Shown here: positions 34,300 through 43,458 of the stretch, one piece after another
How the letters are laid out: each line of letters opens with the position of its first letter
Numbering within the stretch: the stretch's first letter is position 1
Assembly: GCF_022458865.1 (NCBI RefSeq)
Contig: NZ_JAJNMU010000023.1
Coordinates: 122,260 to 186,259 of the forward strand
Direction of reading: 5' to 3'
Length of the DNA stretch: 64,000 bases
DNA from: Paenibacillus periandrae
Lineage (GTDB): Bacteria > Bacillota > Bacilli > Paenibacillales > NBRC-103111
Made by a program: the position numbers and the translations under genes
Notes under the pieces: generated by a model
Database searches by the model: none
The model's input: the letters and a program-made list of their open reading frames with translations, nothing else
What the model was told of the DNA's origin: nothing

Positions 34300-35778
34300 T
34301 CAAAATCTATCTGACAAAATATCTGTACAAGCCATTATGACTTCATCAACGGCTTGTTTATTTATTAAATATTGAGCAGCTCCATCACCTACTTTTACTA
34401 AATAGAAGTTATCCTTATATGTATAGAAAGCTACGGTCTTATCTCCTTTTTTAGTTTTATATGTTATCGTAGTTAAAGGGGTTCCAGGCTTTTCTACAGG
34501 TTCTATAAACGCATCAAAGCTTAGTCCTATGATCATTTCATAAAATTTTCTTAATTGATCAACCTGAATCACTTTACCGTTCAAGGTTCCGCTCTGTTCT
34601 TCTCCTTGAGTTGATTGTCCTCTTGCTAAAGGTAATTCTTTATGATTAATTGTTACATTGAATTTCGAAGATGAGGCTTCTATTGAAATTTGATCACAAT
34701 CAACAATATTGGTTAAAGCTAAAAAGCGATCTATAAACTGAATGGGCTCAAATGTAAGTAAGGAATGGATACTTTCCCGGTTTATCGAAAATATATAGTT
34801 CTTGTCAGCAAATTTAGCATAAATGATATCTCCGCTTGCATCACCTAATAGGAGATGATATTCATTTTTATCATCTAGAATTTTCAGCTCTAATGCAGGC
34901 ACCGAAAGTCCGAAATGTCCCATGTCTAACGGCTTCTCATCAACCAGGGATACTACTTTTATCGTAGTCTCAGTTAAATTGGTAGTACCCGCAGGCAATC
35001 CAAAAGTCCTTTTAGCAAAGTCCTCCAAGTAAACATCTCTGTCGGGTACAGGATACTTCATCACTACATGATTAGTTGGTAAAAGATGTGCCCCTGGTAA
35101 AGATGCAGGTGTAGACTCTGTATTTGGTTTTGCTTTAAGATCTAAATAAAGTTTTCCTGATTTAAGGATCTCAATCGATTTTAAGTTTTTTAAATTAATT
35201 TCAGGTATTTTTTTATCAAAAAACTCGTTTAAACTTGCTAATAATTTTTTTGCATTACTGCTATTCATTAAATAAATTCTGTTTTCATTGTTAATAACAG
35301 CGTAATAATTCGCCTGATCCGGAGTTGGTTTACCTATTTTTATTGTATGCTCTTTACCATTATTAAGAGTAACCCTCACTTCAGCATTTGCAGGATCTAA
35401 CCCGAATTGCTTTAAATTCGTTGCATGTTCGTCAAGTAAATCGAATTTGGCCAATATGGCGCTTCCAGTCATATCGTTTAACAACTTCTGGTCAACCGGA
35501 AAGTCCGGCTTGTTTTCCAAAACCCAATCTATACTCTCGTTACCCGAAATCCCCTTTGTAGATACCAATTTAATCACACCAGCTGTGTTAACGATTTTGA
35601 TTTCTTTTACATCGCTTTCACTACCGCCAATCGAAAATGTTGGTGTTGATCCGGTAGTTGCCGCTGCCGCTGCTCGACTTCCTTCTTTTTGATTGTTAGT
35701 TTGAATTGCAAATTGAATAATGAGCAGGATAATCAAAACTGCGACTACCGCGATAAAAAATATGATTTTCTTTTTCAT
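34300..35778 (-). CDS. DUF4340-domain protein (Gld-like ABC module partner)
   Basis: A 492-residue protein with one N-terminal membrane anchor (IIFFIAVVAVLIILLIIQFA) and a long extracytoplasmic region. This contains repeated DUF4340-type units: EIKIVNTAGVIKLVST, then a FGLDPANAEVRVTLNNG block, and a second LDDKNEYHLLLGD block near residue 310. In known genomes DUF4340 genes sit directly after GldG-like genes. Here the start codon directly follows the GldG-like stop (TAA-ATG). Function undefined; probably an external part of the ABC module. Confidence 0.85.
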   Translation of the reverse strand: MKKKIIFFIAVVAVLIILLIIQFAIQTNNQKEGSRAAAAATTGSTPTFSIGGSESDVKEIKIVNTAGVIKLVSTKGISGNESIDWVLENKPDFPVDQKLLNDMTGSAILAKFDLLDEHATNLKQFGLDPANAEVRVTLNNGKEHTIKIGKPTPDQANYYAVINNENRIYLMNSSNAKKLLASLNEFFDKKIPEINLKNLKSIEILKSGKLYLDLKAKPNTESTPASLPGAHLLPTNHVVMKYPVPDRDVYLEDFAKRTFGLPAGTTNLTETTIKVVSLVDEKPLDMGHFGLSVPALELKILDDKNEYHLLLGDASGDIIYAKFADKNYIFSINRESIHSLLTFEPIQFIDRFLALTNIVDCDQISIEASSSKFNVTINHKELPLARGQSTQGEEQSGTLNGKVIQVDQLRKFYEMIIGLSFDAFIEPVEKPGTPLTTITYKTKKGDKTVAFYTYKDNFYLVKVGDGAAQYLINKQAVDEVIMACTDILSDRF

Positions 35779-37218
35779 TTAGCTATTTCTCCTTTTAGCC
35801 CAAACCACAATACCCGTAACTAAGATGATCAATGGAATAACAATTACGGTTACTAAAGTTAGGATAACTGCTTGCCCGCCGCTTAATTGTAATTGTGTAG
35901 CAGCATTAGGAGCTTTAGGAGGGATGTAGCTTCCGCTTTCTTTGCCTTGAGTCCAATTTATTGAATTTACCAGGAAATTATAATTCGTTCCTCCGGATAC
36001 TGAATTGGCTTCAGGTGATATTAACGTATCTGTACCAATAACGACTAATTTTGTTTCCAAATAAGATTTCGTATCCGTATAATCCGTAATCATAACTGCC
36101 AAATTAAATGGTCCTGACGTATCGCCGCTCGCTTTTTCAACACTTTGTGCTGAGCTGTTTTTAGCATAAGACTCGGATGAACTGGTTAATAATGGATTCA
36201 TTTTCAAAGAATTTCTCTTCATACTATTTTGTTTTATACCAGCTGCTACAGGCAGCAATACCTTGTATTGTTTGTCTGCTAAAATTTTTGTAATTTCATT
36301 GGCTTCCAGGTTAGGCAGCAATACCGTTGGCTGATTAGGTAAAGAATGATTTGTGTTTGGTTCTATGATTACTTTATTATCTACAGACACTCCATAAGCA
36401 CTTAACACTGACATTAAATTAGGAAAACCGGAAGACGTATAATTAAGTGCAAAAACCGCTTTTCCGCCATTTTGTAAGTATGATTTTACTTTATTTGCTA
36501 TTTCTGATGTCCAGTCTTTGGCAGGTGTTGTTACAAAGATTAAATTTGCTTCTTTTGCAACATCATCTGTTAATAGATTTATATCTTTCCTATCATAATT
36601 AGCTAGTTTAATGGCATCAGTGAGTTTTTCTGGCAAAGATAGCTCACCATTGCCTGCGATACTATAAATGATATGTGTTTTATCGCTTGTAACATGTTCA
36701 ATGGCATTCGTAATTTGAGGCTCAACATCGATGGACTGTACGTATTCTTTATAGGTTTGCTGGTCAAATCCGATTGTTATCATTTGCCCGGCATCTATTA
36801 ATTTGAACTTATTTGTTTTTCCATTTTCCACCACAACGCTGTTGCTTGAGACCGCTTGCGACGGGTCCGATTTAAATTTTTCCACAAGCTGCGGATATAA
36901 ATTGGGATCTTTTACAGCAACCTGAATGTTACTGTTATATTTTGTATAATCGAGGATCATATCTTTAAAATCAGGGTTTTCACTCCCAGGTTTGGCTAAA
37001 ACATAAATGTTTATTGGGTCTTGTACTTTTTTTATAATATCTATGGAATATTGGGATATGGAGTATGATTTGTTTTTACTAACATCATAACTTAAATTTA
37101 AACTGGAAAAGATGAAATTTACAATGATTAACACCGCTAAAACGACAATTGCTGTTAATGTTGAGAATGCTCCATATCTAAATTTTTTATTATTCAAGGT
37201 TTGAATTAAATTCGTCAT
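35779..37218 (-). CDS. GldG-like extracytoplasmic ABC module protein
   Basis: About 479 residues. One N-terminal helix (AFSTLTAIVVLAVLIIVNFI), a large periplasm-type region (~45-440) of the PF09822 type (SYSISQYSIDIIKKVQDPIN, then TPAKDWTSEIANKVKSYLQN), and a C-terminal helix (VILTLVTVIVIPLIILVTGI). I chose ATG 37218, four bases after GGAGGT; GTG 37230 overlaps that site. In Bacteroidetes GldG pairs with GldF and GldA in gliding motility and secretion. In Firmicutes its role is unknown. Confidence 0.85.
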   Translation of the reverse strand: MTNLIQTLNNKKFRYGAFSTLTAIVVLAVLIIVNFIFSSLNLSYDVSKNKSYSISQYSIDIIKKVQDPINIYVLAKPGSENPDFKDMILDYTKYNSNIQVAVKDPNLYPQLVEKFKSDPSQAVSSNSVVVENGKTNKFKLIDAGQMITIGFDQQTYKEYVQSIDVEPQITNAIEHVTSDKTHIIYSIAGNGELSLPEKLTDAIKLANYDRKDINLLTDDVAKEANLIFVTTPAKDWTSEIANKVKSYLQNGGKAVFALNYTSSGFPNLMSVLSAYGVSVDNKVIIEPNTNHSLPNQPTVLLPNLEANEITKILADKQYKVLLPVAAGIKQNSMKRNSLKMNPLLTSSSESYAKNSSAQSVEKASGDTSGPFNLAVMITDYTDTKSYLETKLVVIGTDTLISPEANSVSGGTNYNFLVNSINWTQGKESGSYIPPKAPNAATQLQLSGGQAVILTLVTVIVIPLIILVTGIVVWAKRRNS

Positions 37219-37220
37219 TA

Positions 37221-38084
37221 TTACCTCCACCTTCTCTTTTCAATTCCATTTATAGTTAAATAGGTGAACGCAATAAAAAAGGTAAGGTTATAAATAATGT
37301 CAGATACATGTAAAACGCCTCGCTGAAAATTAGTAAATCTGTTGAACACGGAAAACCATTGTAAAACATATGCAATTGTACCCTCAAATAAGGTTGGCTT
37401 TATGAAAAATAAAACCACTTCTACTGCTATGAATAGAAGGGTTATACAAACGGCCACAGCTTTATTTTTCGTACTGTCGTATACGATGAATCCAAATATA
37501 CCTATTATTGCTGTAATAAAAAATAAGGAGCTCATTTTATCAGCTGGCAGCGCTTTTGCTAAACCGTCCATGATAAAGAATAAAAATACCGTTGCAAATG
37601 TGATAACCGCAGCTATGATTTGGTTTTCTGTTAAAGACGATACAAACATGCCAACACTAATTAAGCTTAAACCAAACAGGATAAATCCCAAATAACTAAC
37701 AACGATGAGCATCAGGTTAATATCTGAAAACAGTAATAATAGGATAGGAAAGATGAATGTAAGTACTGTACCTATACATAATACAATCGAAGCAGCTATA
37801 AATTTGCCTATAGTGATGTCCGTTATGGAAAGAGGCGATGTGTATAATAACTGGTCTGTTTTTAATTTAGCCTCTTCCGCAAATAACCTCATGGTCAATA
37901 TGGGAATTAAAAATAAATAATAAACCGCAATACTTGTTAATACTCCCGAAAAATCTGCTGATTGCGCACTTATATTTCCAATTACAAAATATACCGCTGA
38001 AAGTAATAATAAAAATGTCAAGAAAATATATCCTGACATGGTAGTAAAATAGGTTCTTAATTCTTTCTTAATTATGCTTGTCAT
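37221..38084 (-). CDS. ABC transporter permease (GldF-like)
   Basis: A 287-residue ABC-2-type permease with six membrane helices. It contains the DQLLYTSPLSITDITIGKFI segment typical of GldF/NatB-like permeases. The start overlaps the ATPase gene by 17 bases and the stop lies two bases before the GldG-like start, so the three are translationally linked. Confidence 0.88.
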   Translation of the reverse strand: MTSIIKKELRTYFTTMSGYIFLTFLLLLSAVYFVIGNISAQSADFSGVLTSIAVYYLFLIPILTMRLFAEEAKLKTDQLLYTSPLSITDITIGKFIAASIVLCIGTVLTFIFPILLLLFSDINLMLIVVSYLGFILFGLSLISVGMFVSSLTENQIIAAVITFATVFLFFIMDGLAKALPADKMSSLFFITAIIGIFGFIVYDSTKNKAVAVCITLLFIAVEVVLFFIKPTLFEGTIAYVLQWFSVFNRFTNFQRGVLHVSDIIYNLTFFIAFTYLTINGIEKRRWR

Positions 38085-39024
38085 AATGAATCCTTTCTCC
38101 TGTTGCTTCTAAGAAAATTTCTTCCAGGGAAAGATTAAGAGGTTGTTGTGTTAATACCGGTAAATTACTTTTTGACATAGCATGAAAAATAAATTCCCTT
38201 ATATCCGTATGATTGTCGCCCTCGAAAATAACATCCAGCGTATCGCATTCTTTGCTGCCCACTATTTGTACATGCTTGATTAATGGAAAACTAGCGATCG
38301 CCTGTTTAATTTCTGCTTCTGTTCCTTTAATACGAGACAACAATTTAGAACCCTGTATCAAGTTATTTGACAATTTGTCAGGAGTCTCGCAAGCAACAAC
38401 TTTGCCTTTATTAATAATGATCACTCTGTCACAAACTGCACTAACTTCTGAAAGTATGTGTGAGCTTAAAATGACTGTATGATTATTCCCAAGTGTTTTG
38501 ATAACGTCGCGCATTTCAATAATTTGTTTAGGATCTAGACCTACTGTAGGCTCATCTAAAATAATGATTTCAGGGTTACCTATCATAGCTTGTGCTAAAC
38601 CAACTCTTTGCTTATAGCCTTTAGATAAATTTTTTATTAATCTCTTTGACACATCCTTAATCCTTACCGTTTCTTTTATTACTTCAATCATTGCCTTTTT
38701 TTGACTTGACTTGACTTTTTTTATATCAGCCACAAAGTTTAAATATTCATCTACCTTCATGTCAAAATAGAGCGGTGGTTGTTCAGGCAAATAGCCTATT
38801 TTAGATTTTGCTTGTTCCGGCTCATCCAAAATATGATGTCCCGATATGATAACCTCTCCTTCTGTTGAAGCGATGTATCCGGTCATCATATTCATTGTAG
38901 TAGATTTACCTGCTCCATTGGGTCCAAGAAAGCCTACAATTTCTCCATCAGCTATGGTAAAGCTTACATGATCTACCGCTACATGTTTTCCGTAATGCTT
39001 CGTTAAATTTCTTACTTCTATCAT
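38068..39024 (-). CDS. ABC transporter ATP-binding protein (GldA-like)
   Basis: A 318-residue ATPase. Walker A is GPNGAGKST, Q-loop GYLPEQPPLYFDM, signature LSKGYKQRVGLAQAM, Walker B IIILDEPTVGLDP, H-loop LSSHILSE. The C-terminal ~90 residues form the extension seen in GldA/CcmA-type ATPases. AGGAGG precedes ATG. It follows the LplC-type permease by 14 bases. It belongs to the GldF-like permease by family, not to the sugar importer, although co-transcription is likely. Confidence 0.9.
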   Translation of the reverse strand: MIEVRNLTKHYGKHVAVDHVSFTIADGEIVGFLGPNGAGKSTTMNMMTGYIASTEGEVIISGHHILDEPEQAKSKIGYLPEQPPLYFDMKVDEYLNFVADIKKVKSSQKKAMIEVIKETVRIKDVSKRLIKNLSKGYKQRVGLAQAMIGNPEIIILDEPTVGLDPKQIIEMRDVIKTLGNNHTVILSSHILSEVSAVCDRVIIINKGKVVACETPDKLSNNLIQGSKLLSRIKGTEAEIKQAIASFPLIKHVQIVGSKECDTLDVIFEGDNHTDIREFIFHAMSKSNLPVLTQQPLNLSLEEIFLEATGERIHYDKHN

Positions 39025-39038
39025 AAGTACCTCCTGAA

Positions 39039-39905
39039 TTAGCCTTTTATACCACCAATCATAACGCCTTTTACAAAGTATTTTTGGATAAATGGATATA
39101 CAAGCAAAATAGGTAATGTTGTAATAAATACCATGGCCATTTGTATTTGATAGGCTGGAGGAACTGTACCCGTATCCACATTAGCGTCGGCGGCTATCGT
39201 TGTACTTAAAATATTTTTCAACACTAGCTGTAAAGGCCATTTGTCTTTGGTGTTTATGAATATAGAGCCATTAAACCAGGCGTTCCAGTGATCTACAGCA
39301 TAGAACAAGCCAATTGTGCTTATAGCTGCCATCGATAGCGGGAATATAATTCTGAAAATCATTTGTATCTCTGATAAACCATCAATTCTGGAAGCATCAA
39401 TAATTTCTTGTGGAATCGTTTCAAAGAAGCTAATCATAACAATGACGTTAAATGTATTAATAAGTCCCGGTATTATTAAAACCCATATCGAATCGATTAA
39501 GTTTAAATTGATATAAAGAATATAAAGCTGCACAATACCTGGTGGAAAAAGCATGGTAAGCAATAAGAAAAATTTAACAGGTTTTCTGTATGGTAAATAT
39601 TTTCTTGATAATGGATACGCTGTAACGACTGTAAAAATTAAATTTAAAGCTGTACCTATGACCGTCACAAACATAGTTACATTAAAACCCGTCAAAAGCT
39701 GACTGTAATTAGCCAGATATTTATAGGCTGCTATATTAAAACCTATCGGATAAACAGTTATTGAACCAGTGTTAGCAGCAGCCGTAGAACTAAAAGAGAT
39801 AGCAATAATATTAATAAATGGATATAAAATGGTGATACAAAAAATGATTAGCAGTAACCCGTTAACGTAACCGAATATTTTCTCACCTGTTGTTCTTCTT
39901 GTCAT
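39039..39905 (-). CDS. Carbohydrate ABC transporter permease, LplC type
   Basis: A 288-residue importer subunit. The EAA loop is seen as IDASRIDGLSEIQMIFR followed by IIFPLSMA, and the tail reads KGVMIGGIKG. It lies between the LplB-type permease (nine-base gap) and the Gld-like ATPase. AT-rich coding sequence. Confidence 0.92.
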   Translation of the reverse strand: MTRRTTGEKIFGYVNGLLLIIFCITILYPFINIIAISFSSTAAANTGSITVYPIGFNIAAYKYLANYSQLLTGFNVTMFVTVIGTALNLIFTVVTAYPLSRKYLPYRKPVKFFLLLTMLFPPGIVQLYILYINLNLIDSIWVLIIPGLINTFNVIVMISFFETIPQEIIDASRIDGLSEIQMIFRIIFPLSMAAISTIGLFYAVDHWNAWFNGSIFINTKDKWPLQLVLKNILSTTIAADANVDTGTVPPAYQIQMAMVFITTLPILLVYPFIQKYFVKGVMIGGIKG

Positions 39906-39914
39906 CTTAGCCTC

Positions 39915-40820
39915 CTACCATATGCCATGATCTTTATCCACATATTTGACTATTTTGTTTACAGCAATAATCAAGAGTAAACCTACAACTGATTTAAATA
40001 TGGTGATAGCCGTTGCAACTCCATAGTTAAAATTATTCTGGATACCAATACGTAAAGCCAATGTATCCAAAATATCCGCAACAGGATATACAGGTGGCGT
40101 ATAGAACAAGTAAATCTGCTCAAACCCCGCGTTAAGAATACCTCCTAAATGCAAAATCAGCAGTACAATAATTGTTGGTATCATACAAGGAAGTGTTATA
40201 TACAGGGCTTGTTTAAATCTGGAACACCCATCCACAATTGCCGCTTCATACATTTCAGAATCTATTCCGGAGATGGCAGCCAAATAAATAATGGTACCCC
40301 AGCCTAGGTTTTTCCATACTTCGGTAATGACCATAATGCTTCTAAAATATATGGGGTCTGCCAAAAAAATAATTTTATCTTGATGAAACAGCTCAACTAA
40401 AACATAATTGATGATACCTTTAGAAGAAAGGATCCCTGTCAATATACCGGCAATGATTACCCATGATATAAAGTGAGGCAAATACGATATGGTTTGGATT
40501 ACTTTTTTAAATTTAGTACCCATAACTTCATTTAGTAATAATGCCAAAATAATGGGGCCGATAGTTCCAAAAATAAGTTTATATACACTGATTATGAGCG
40601 TATTACTCAAAGCGTTTACAAAATTATTGTCTTGAAACATAAAACGAAAGTTATCTAAGCCAACCCACGGACTCCCGAATAGACCTTTACCAATTTTGAA
40701 ATCCTGGAAAGCCATTAAATAACCAACAATAGGCACATACTTAAAAATGATATAAAATGCAAGCCCAGGCAATAAAAGCATATAGAGTGGAAAGTGCTTC
40801 TTGATATTTTGAACAAACAT
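39915..40820 (-). CDS. Sugar ABC transporter permease, LplB type
   Basis: A 301-residue importer subunit with the EAA loop YEAAIVDGCSRFKQALYITL and a C-terminus IVKYVDKDHGIW typical of LplB/YtcP partners. AGGAG precedes ATG. It follows the binding-protein gene by 109 bases. Confidence 0.92.
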   Translation of the reverse strand: MFVQNIKKHFPLYMLLLPGLAFYIIFKYVPIVGYLMAFQDFKIGKGLFGSPWVGLDNFRFMFQDNNFVNALSNTLIISVYKLIFGTIGPIILALLLNEVMGTKFKKVIQTISYLPHFISWVIIAGILTGILSSKGIINYVLVELFHQDKIIFLADPIYFRSIMVITEVWKNLGWGTIIYLAAISGIDSEMYEAAIVDGCSRFKQALYITLPCMIPTIIVLLILHLGGILNAGFEQIYLFYTPPVYPVADILDTLALRIGIQNNFNYGVATAITIFKSVVGLLLIIAVNKIVKYVDKDHGIW

Positions 40821-40929
40821 TTCGGCATCTCCTCTTTACTAAACGGAGTTTTTTATCTTTTAGTCAATAAGTGCAAGGACAAGAAATTCTTATTCTTGCA
40901 CTTGTAAGTTCTAAAATAATATGCTTGCT

Positions 40930-42492
40930 TTACTTAGCGTTTTTAGCATATCTTTCGTTTATTTCTTGAGACATGACATCTCCTTTTAACAATTTAAATT
41001 GTTTTTCCCATTCAGCCCAGCCTGCGTCTAATTCCACTTTACCTGAAATAATTTGTGTAAATATTTCAGTTGCTTTAGCTGTAATTTGTGTTAATTGTGA
41101 ATCTGTTGTAGGAGTTGAGAAATATACGACTCTTGGTTGAGTGGATAATCCTGTATTAGCCATGTTAGTAGCTGTTTCTGCTGGCCACAGGTCTTTCCAG
41201 AACTCTCTTTGCCCCTCCATATTGCCGATGGTGTAAACATCCCAAGCACCATCTTGTCTTAAACCTTTTAAGTCTTTAGATAGTTTATATTCATTACCTG
41301 ATTTTGTGTAATCTTTTCCTTCAACACCAACTGTCATTAATTGGTCGCCAGATGTAAAGTCAAAAATTCTTGCAATACCGTCTAAAACATCGGCATTTAC
41401 TTTTGAATTCACAGCCCATATGCTGGAGAAACCAACAGGCAAACCGTCTTTATTTTTTTTAATAATGTTTCCATATGCTGATACACTTTTTGCAATTCCA
41501 GGTGCTGGTGGAACCTCTAGAACAACGACTTTAGCATTAGGTGTCTTTTCCTGAATAATAGCTAAGTCTGCAGCAGCACCGGACGAAACTCCCTGATATA
41601 CACCGACTTTGCTGTTTCTTATAAGTTGAGTTTTACCATTGTTTGGTTGATAGGTTACAAATTCGGGATCAACTATTTTGGCTGCCACCAATTCTCTGGC
41701 AAAACCGATTGCTTTTTTGTATTCAGGAGTTATTTGTGACCAAACTAATTTGTTGTCAGCCGTTTTCATCCAATCTGCGTAAGGAACACCGAAAGGTGCT
41801 AATGCAGGTTCCAAACCACTTTGTTTATCAAAAACAGCGCCGTAAGTATCGCCATCTTTACCATTTTTGTCCGGGTCTTTTGTTGCAAACTGTTTTAAAA
41901 CTTCCTTATATTCATCAAAGGTCTTTGGGATTTTTAAACCCAGGTTATCCAACCAGTCTTGTCTAATAAATACTGCGCCATAACCAACATCTCTTGGTGT
42001 AGGCAATATGTATAAACTGCCATCTGCATTTACAAATTTGCTTTGCATCTCTTTGTCATAAAATTTTTGAACATTAGGCATTTTAGGTAATAGATCGGAC
42101 ATTTTCTTTAACAAACCGTTTGCGCCAAAATTGTTAATCATACCAATTGTTGTTGTATCCGTACTAGCATGAACGATATCAGGTGCCGTACCACTGTTAA
42201 ATTGTAAGGTGATTTTTTGAACATAACCATCGTCCGGCATTTCTTGAACTTTAATGACAGTGTTTGTTTTTTTCTGCAATTCTGTTAATACTGGATTGTT
42301 TGTTCTGTCACCATCTGCAAACACTCCTTTGAAACCAATATTGATTGTTGGCGCAGGCCCCGCAGGAGTTGAAGATGATCCAGATGGTGCAGGTGAAGCC
42401 GTAGTACCACCAGAGCTTGAACATGATGTCATCATAGCAACGGTTAAACCAAACGTAGCAACTTTACCATATAAATTGAAACTCTTACTCAT
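40930..42492 (-). CDS. Extracellular solute-binding lipoprotein
   Basis: A 520-residue binding protein. The signal peptide ends in the lipobox M-T-S-C with Cys at residue 24, followed by a long Ser/Pro/Ala linker (~26-50). The mature region has LplA-like features (FNSGTAPDIVHASTD near residue 103, FIRQDWLDNLGLKIP near 175). First gene of the importer/Gld-like string. It starts 44 bases after the histidine phosphatase stop, and AT content rises clearly at this boundary. Confidence 0.9.
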   Translation of the reverse strand: MSKSFNLYGKVATFGLTVAMMTSCSSSGGTTASPAPSGSSSTPAGPAPTINIGFKGVFADGDRTNNPVLTELQKKTNTVIKVQEMPDDGYVQKITLQFNSGTAPDIVHASTDTTTIGMINNFGANGLLKKMSDLLPKMPNVQKFYDKEMQSKFVNADGSLYILPTPRDVGYGAVFIRQDWLDNLGLKIPKTFDEYKEVLKQFATKDPDKNGKDGDTYGAVFDKQSGLEPALAPFGVPYADWMKTADNKLVWSQITPEYKKAIGFARELVAAKIVDPEFVTYQPNNGKTQLIRNSKVGVYQGVSSGAAADLAIIQEKTPNAKVVVLEVPPAPGIAKSVSAYGNIIKKNKDGLPVGFSSIWAVNSKVNADVLDGIARIFDFTSGDQLMTVGVEGKDYTKSGNEYKLSKDLKGLRQDGAWDVYTIGNMEGQREFWKDLWPAETATNMANTGLSTQPRVVYFSTPTTDSQLTQITAKATEIFTQIISGKVELDAGWAEWEKQFKLLKGDVMSQEINERYAKNAK

Positions 42493-42536
42493 TTTGATTC
42501 CTCCAGTAATTTATTTGTTAGGAACGGGGTATTATC

Positions 42537-43274
42537 CTACAATTCCAGACCTTCAGTGACCATTTCCTGCCGAAGATGCCCAACATAATTCAATAGTCGG
42601 AGACTTACCGTACCGTCATCCTCTATATCAACCCTGGCAATGGCGGCATGTGAGAAGCTGAACCGGTTATGGTCGCACGGATCGCATCCAAGCAGGTCGT
42701 TAAGCATAACGGAACCAAACGCCGCATGGCATACAATAGCAATCGTGACATCTGTGCCTTCATGAATTTTTCTGATAGTCGCCATTACACGTCTCGCGCG
42801 ATCATAGGTTTTCTCTCTCGTTTCCGATTCTAGAGCAGGCTGCCAAATGTCCGGCCAATCGAAGTCTCTTCCAGTTTGTACACCGGGGAACAGCTCTCCT
42901 ACTTTAGATAGTAGCGGGTAATGCTCGCTTTGAGCGGCTTTGTTAGCAGCGGATTTTTCAGCATGGACCTCATAGCTCCCTGCACCTACCAATTCACGCA
43001 TCAGTGGCCAGCCTCTGCGATCCGTTTCAGATAACGCCGGATACACATACCAAGGTACACTCCTTCTTTTATGGATCGCTTCTGCTGTTTGAAGTGCTCT
43101 TTGCAGGGTGCTGGAGTAGATAACATCCAGTGGCAGCCAATTGGCGAATTGTTCTCCTACACACGCTGCCTGCTCCAATCCAAGCTTGCCCAGCGGGTAA
43201 TTAGGCCCGCCTGTATAGCCTGGCTCTTGATTCGCTGGCTGGGCATGCCTGACTATATACATCCTAATGGTCAT
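42537..43274 (-). CDS. Histidine phosphatase family protein
   Basis: A 245-residue protein of the phosphoglycerate-mutase/acid-phosphatase fold. The catalytic motif is RHAQPAN (the usual RHG/RHAE site, His at residue 9). The partner motifs are IYSSTLQRALQTAEAI near residue 54 and VCHAAFGSVM near 178. Substrate unknown; it could remove a phosphate from a sugar intermediate of this cluster. A cre-like site lies upstream at 43405-43418. Confidence 0.87.
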   Translation of the reverse strand: MTIRMYIVRHAQPANQEPGYTGGPNYPLGKLGLEQAACVGEQFANWLPLDVIYSSTLQRALQTAEAIHKRRSVPWYVYPALSETDRRGWPLMRELVGAGSYEVHAEKSAANKAAQSEHYPLLSKVGELFPGVQTGRDFDWPDIWQPALESETREKTYDRARRVMATIRKIHEGTDVTIAIVCHAAFGSVMLNDLLGCDPCDHNRFSFSHAAIARVDIEDDGTVSLRLLNYVGHLRQEMVTEGLEL

Positions 43275-43404
43275 ACTCCTTCACGAGCCTTTCCTACTTT
43301 TCTTCAATCCAGAAAGATGATGTTCCATTCGTCCTTTTCTTCAATCACCCCCTTTTTTATTAAGACATTTACTTTTTTCATTGAGAGTCTCTAATACTAT
43401 CCCT

Positions 43405-43418
43405 TTAAAGCGTTTACA
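43405..43418 (-). promoter_or_regulatory. cre-like (CcpA) site upstream of the phosphatase gene
   Basis: TGTAAACGCTTTAA on the minus strand differs from the catabolite-responsive element consensus TGWAANCGNTNWCA at one fixed position. It lies between the lyase gene and the phosphatase gene and suggests carbon-source control. Confidence 0.5.
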
Positions 43419-43458
43419 TTGTTAGGATATTGCATCTTAATGATTGATGGTTTGTTAT

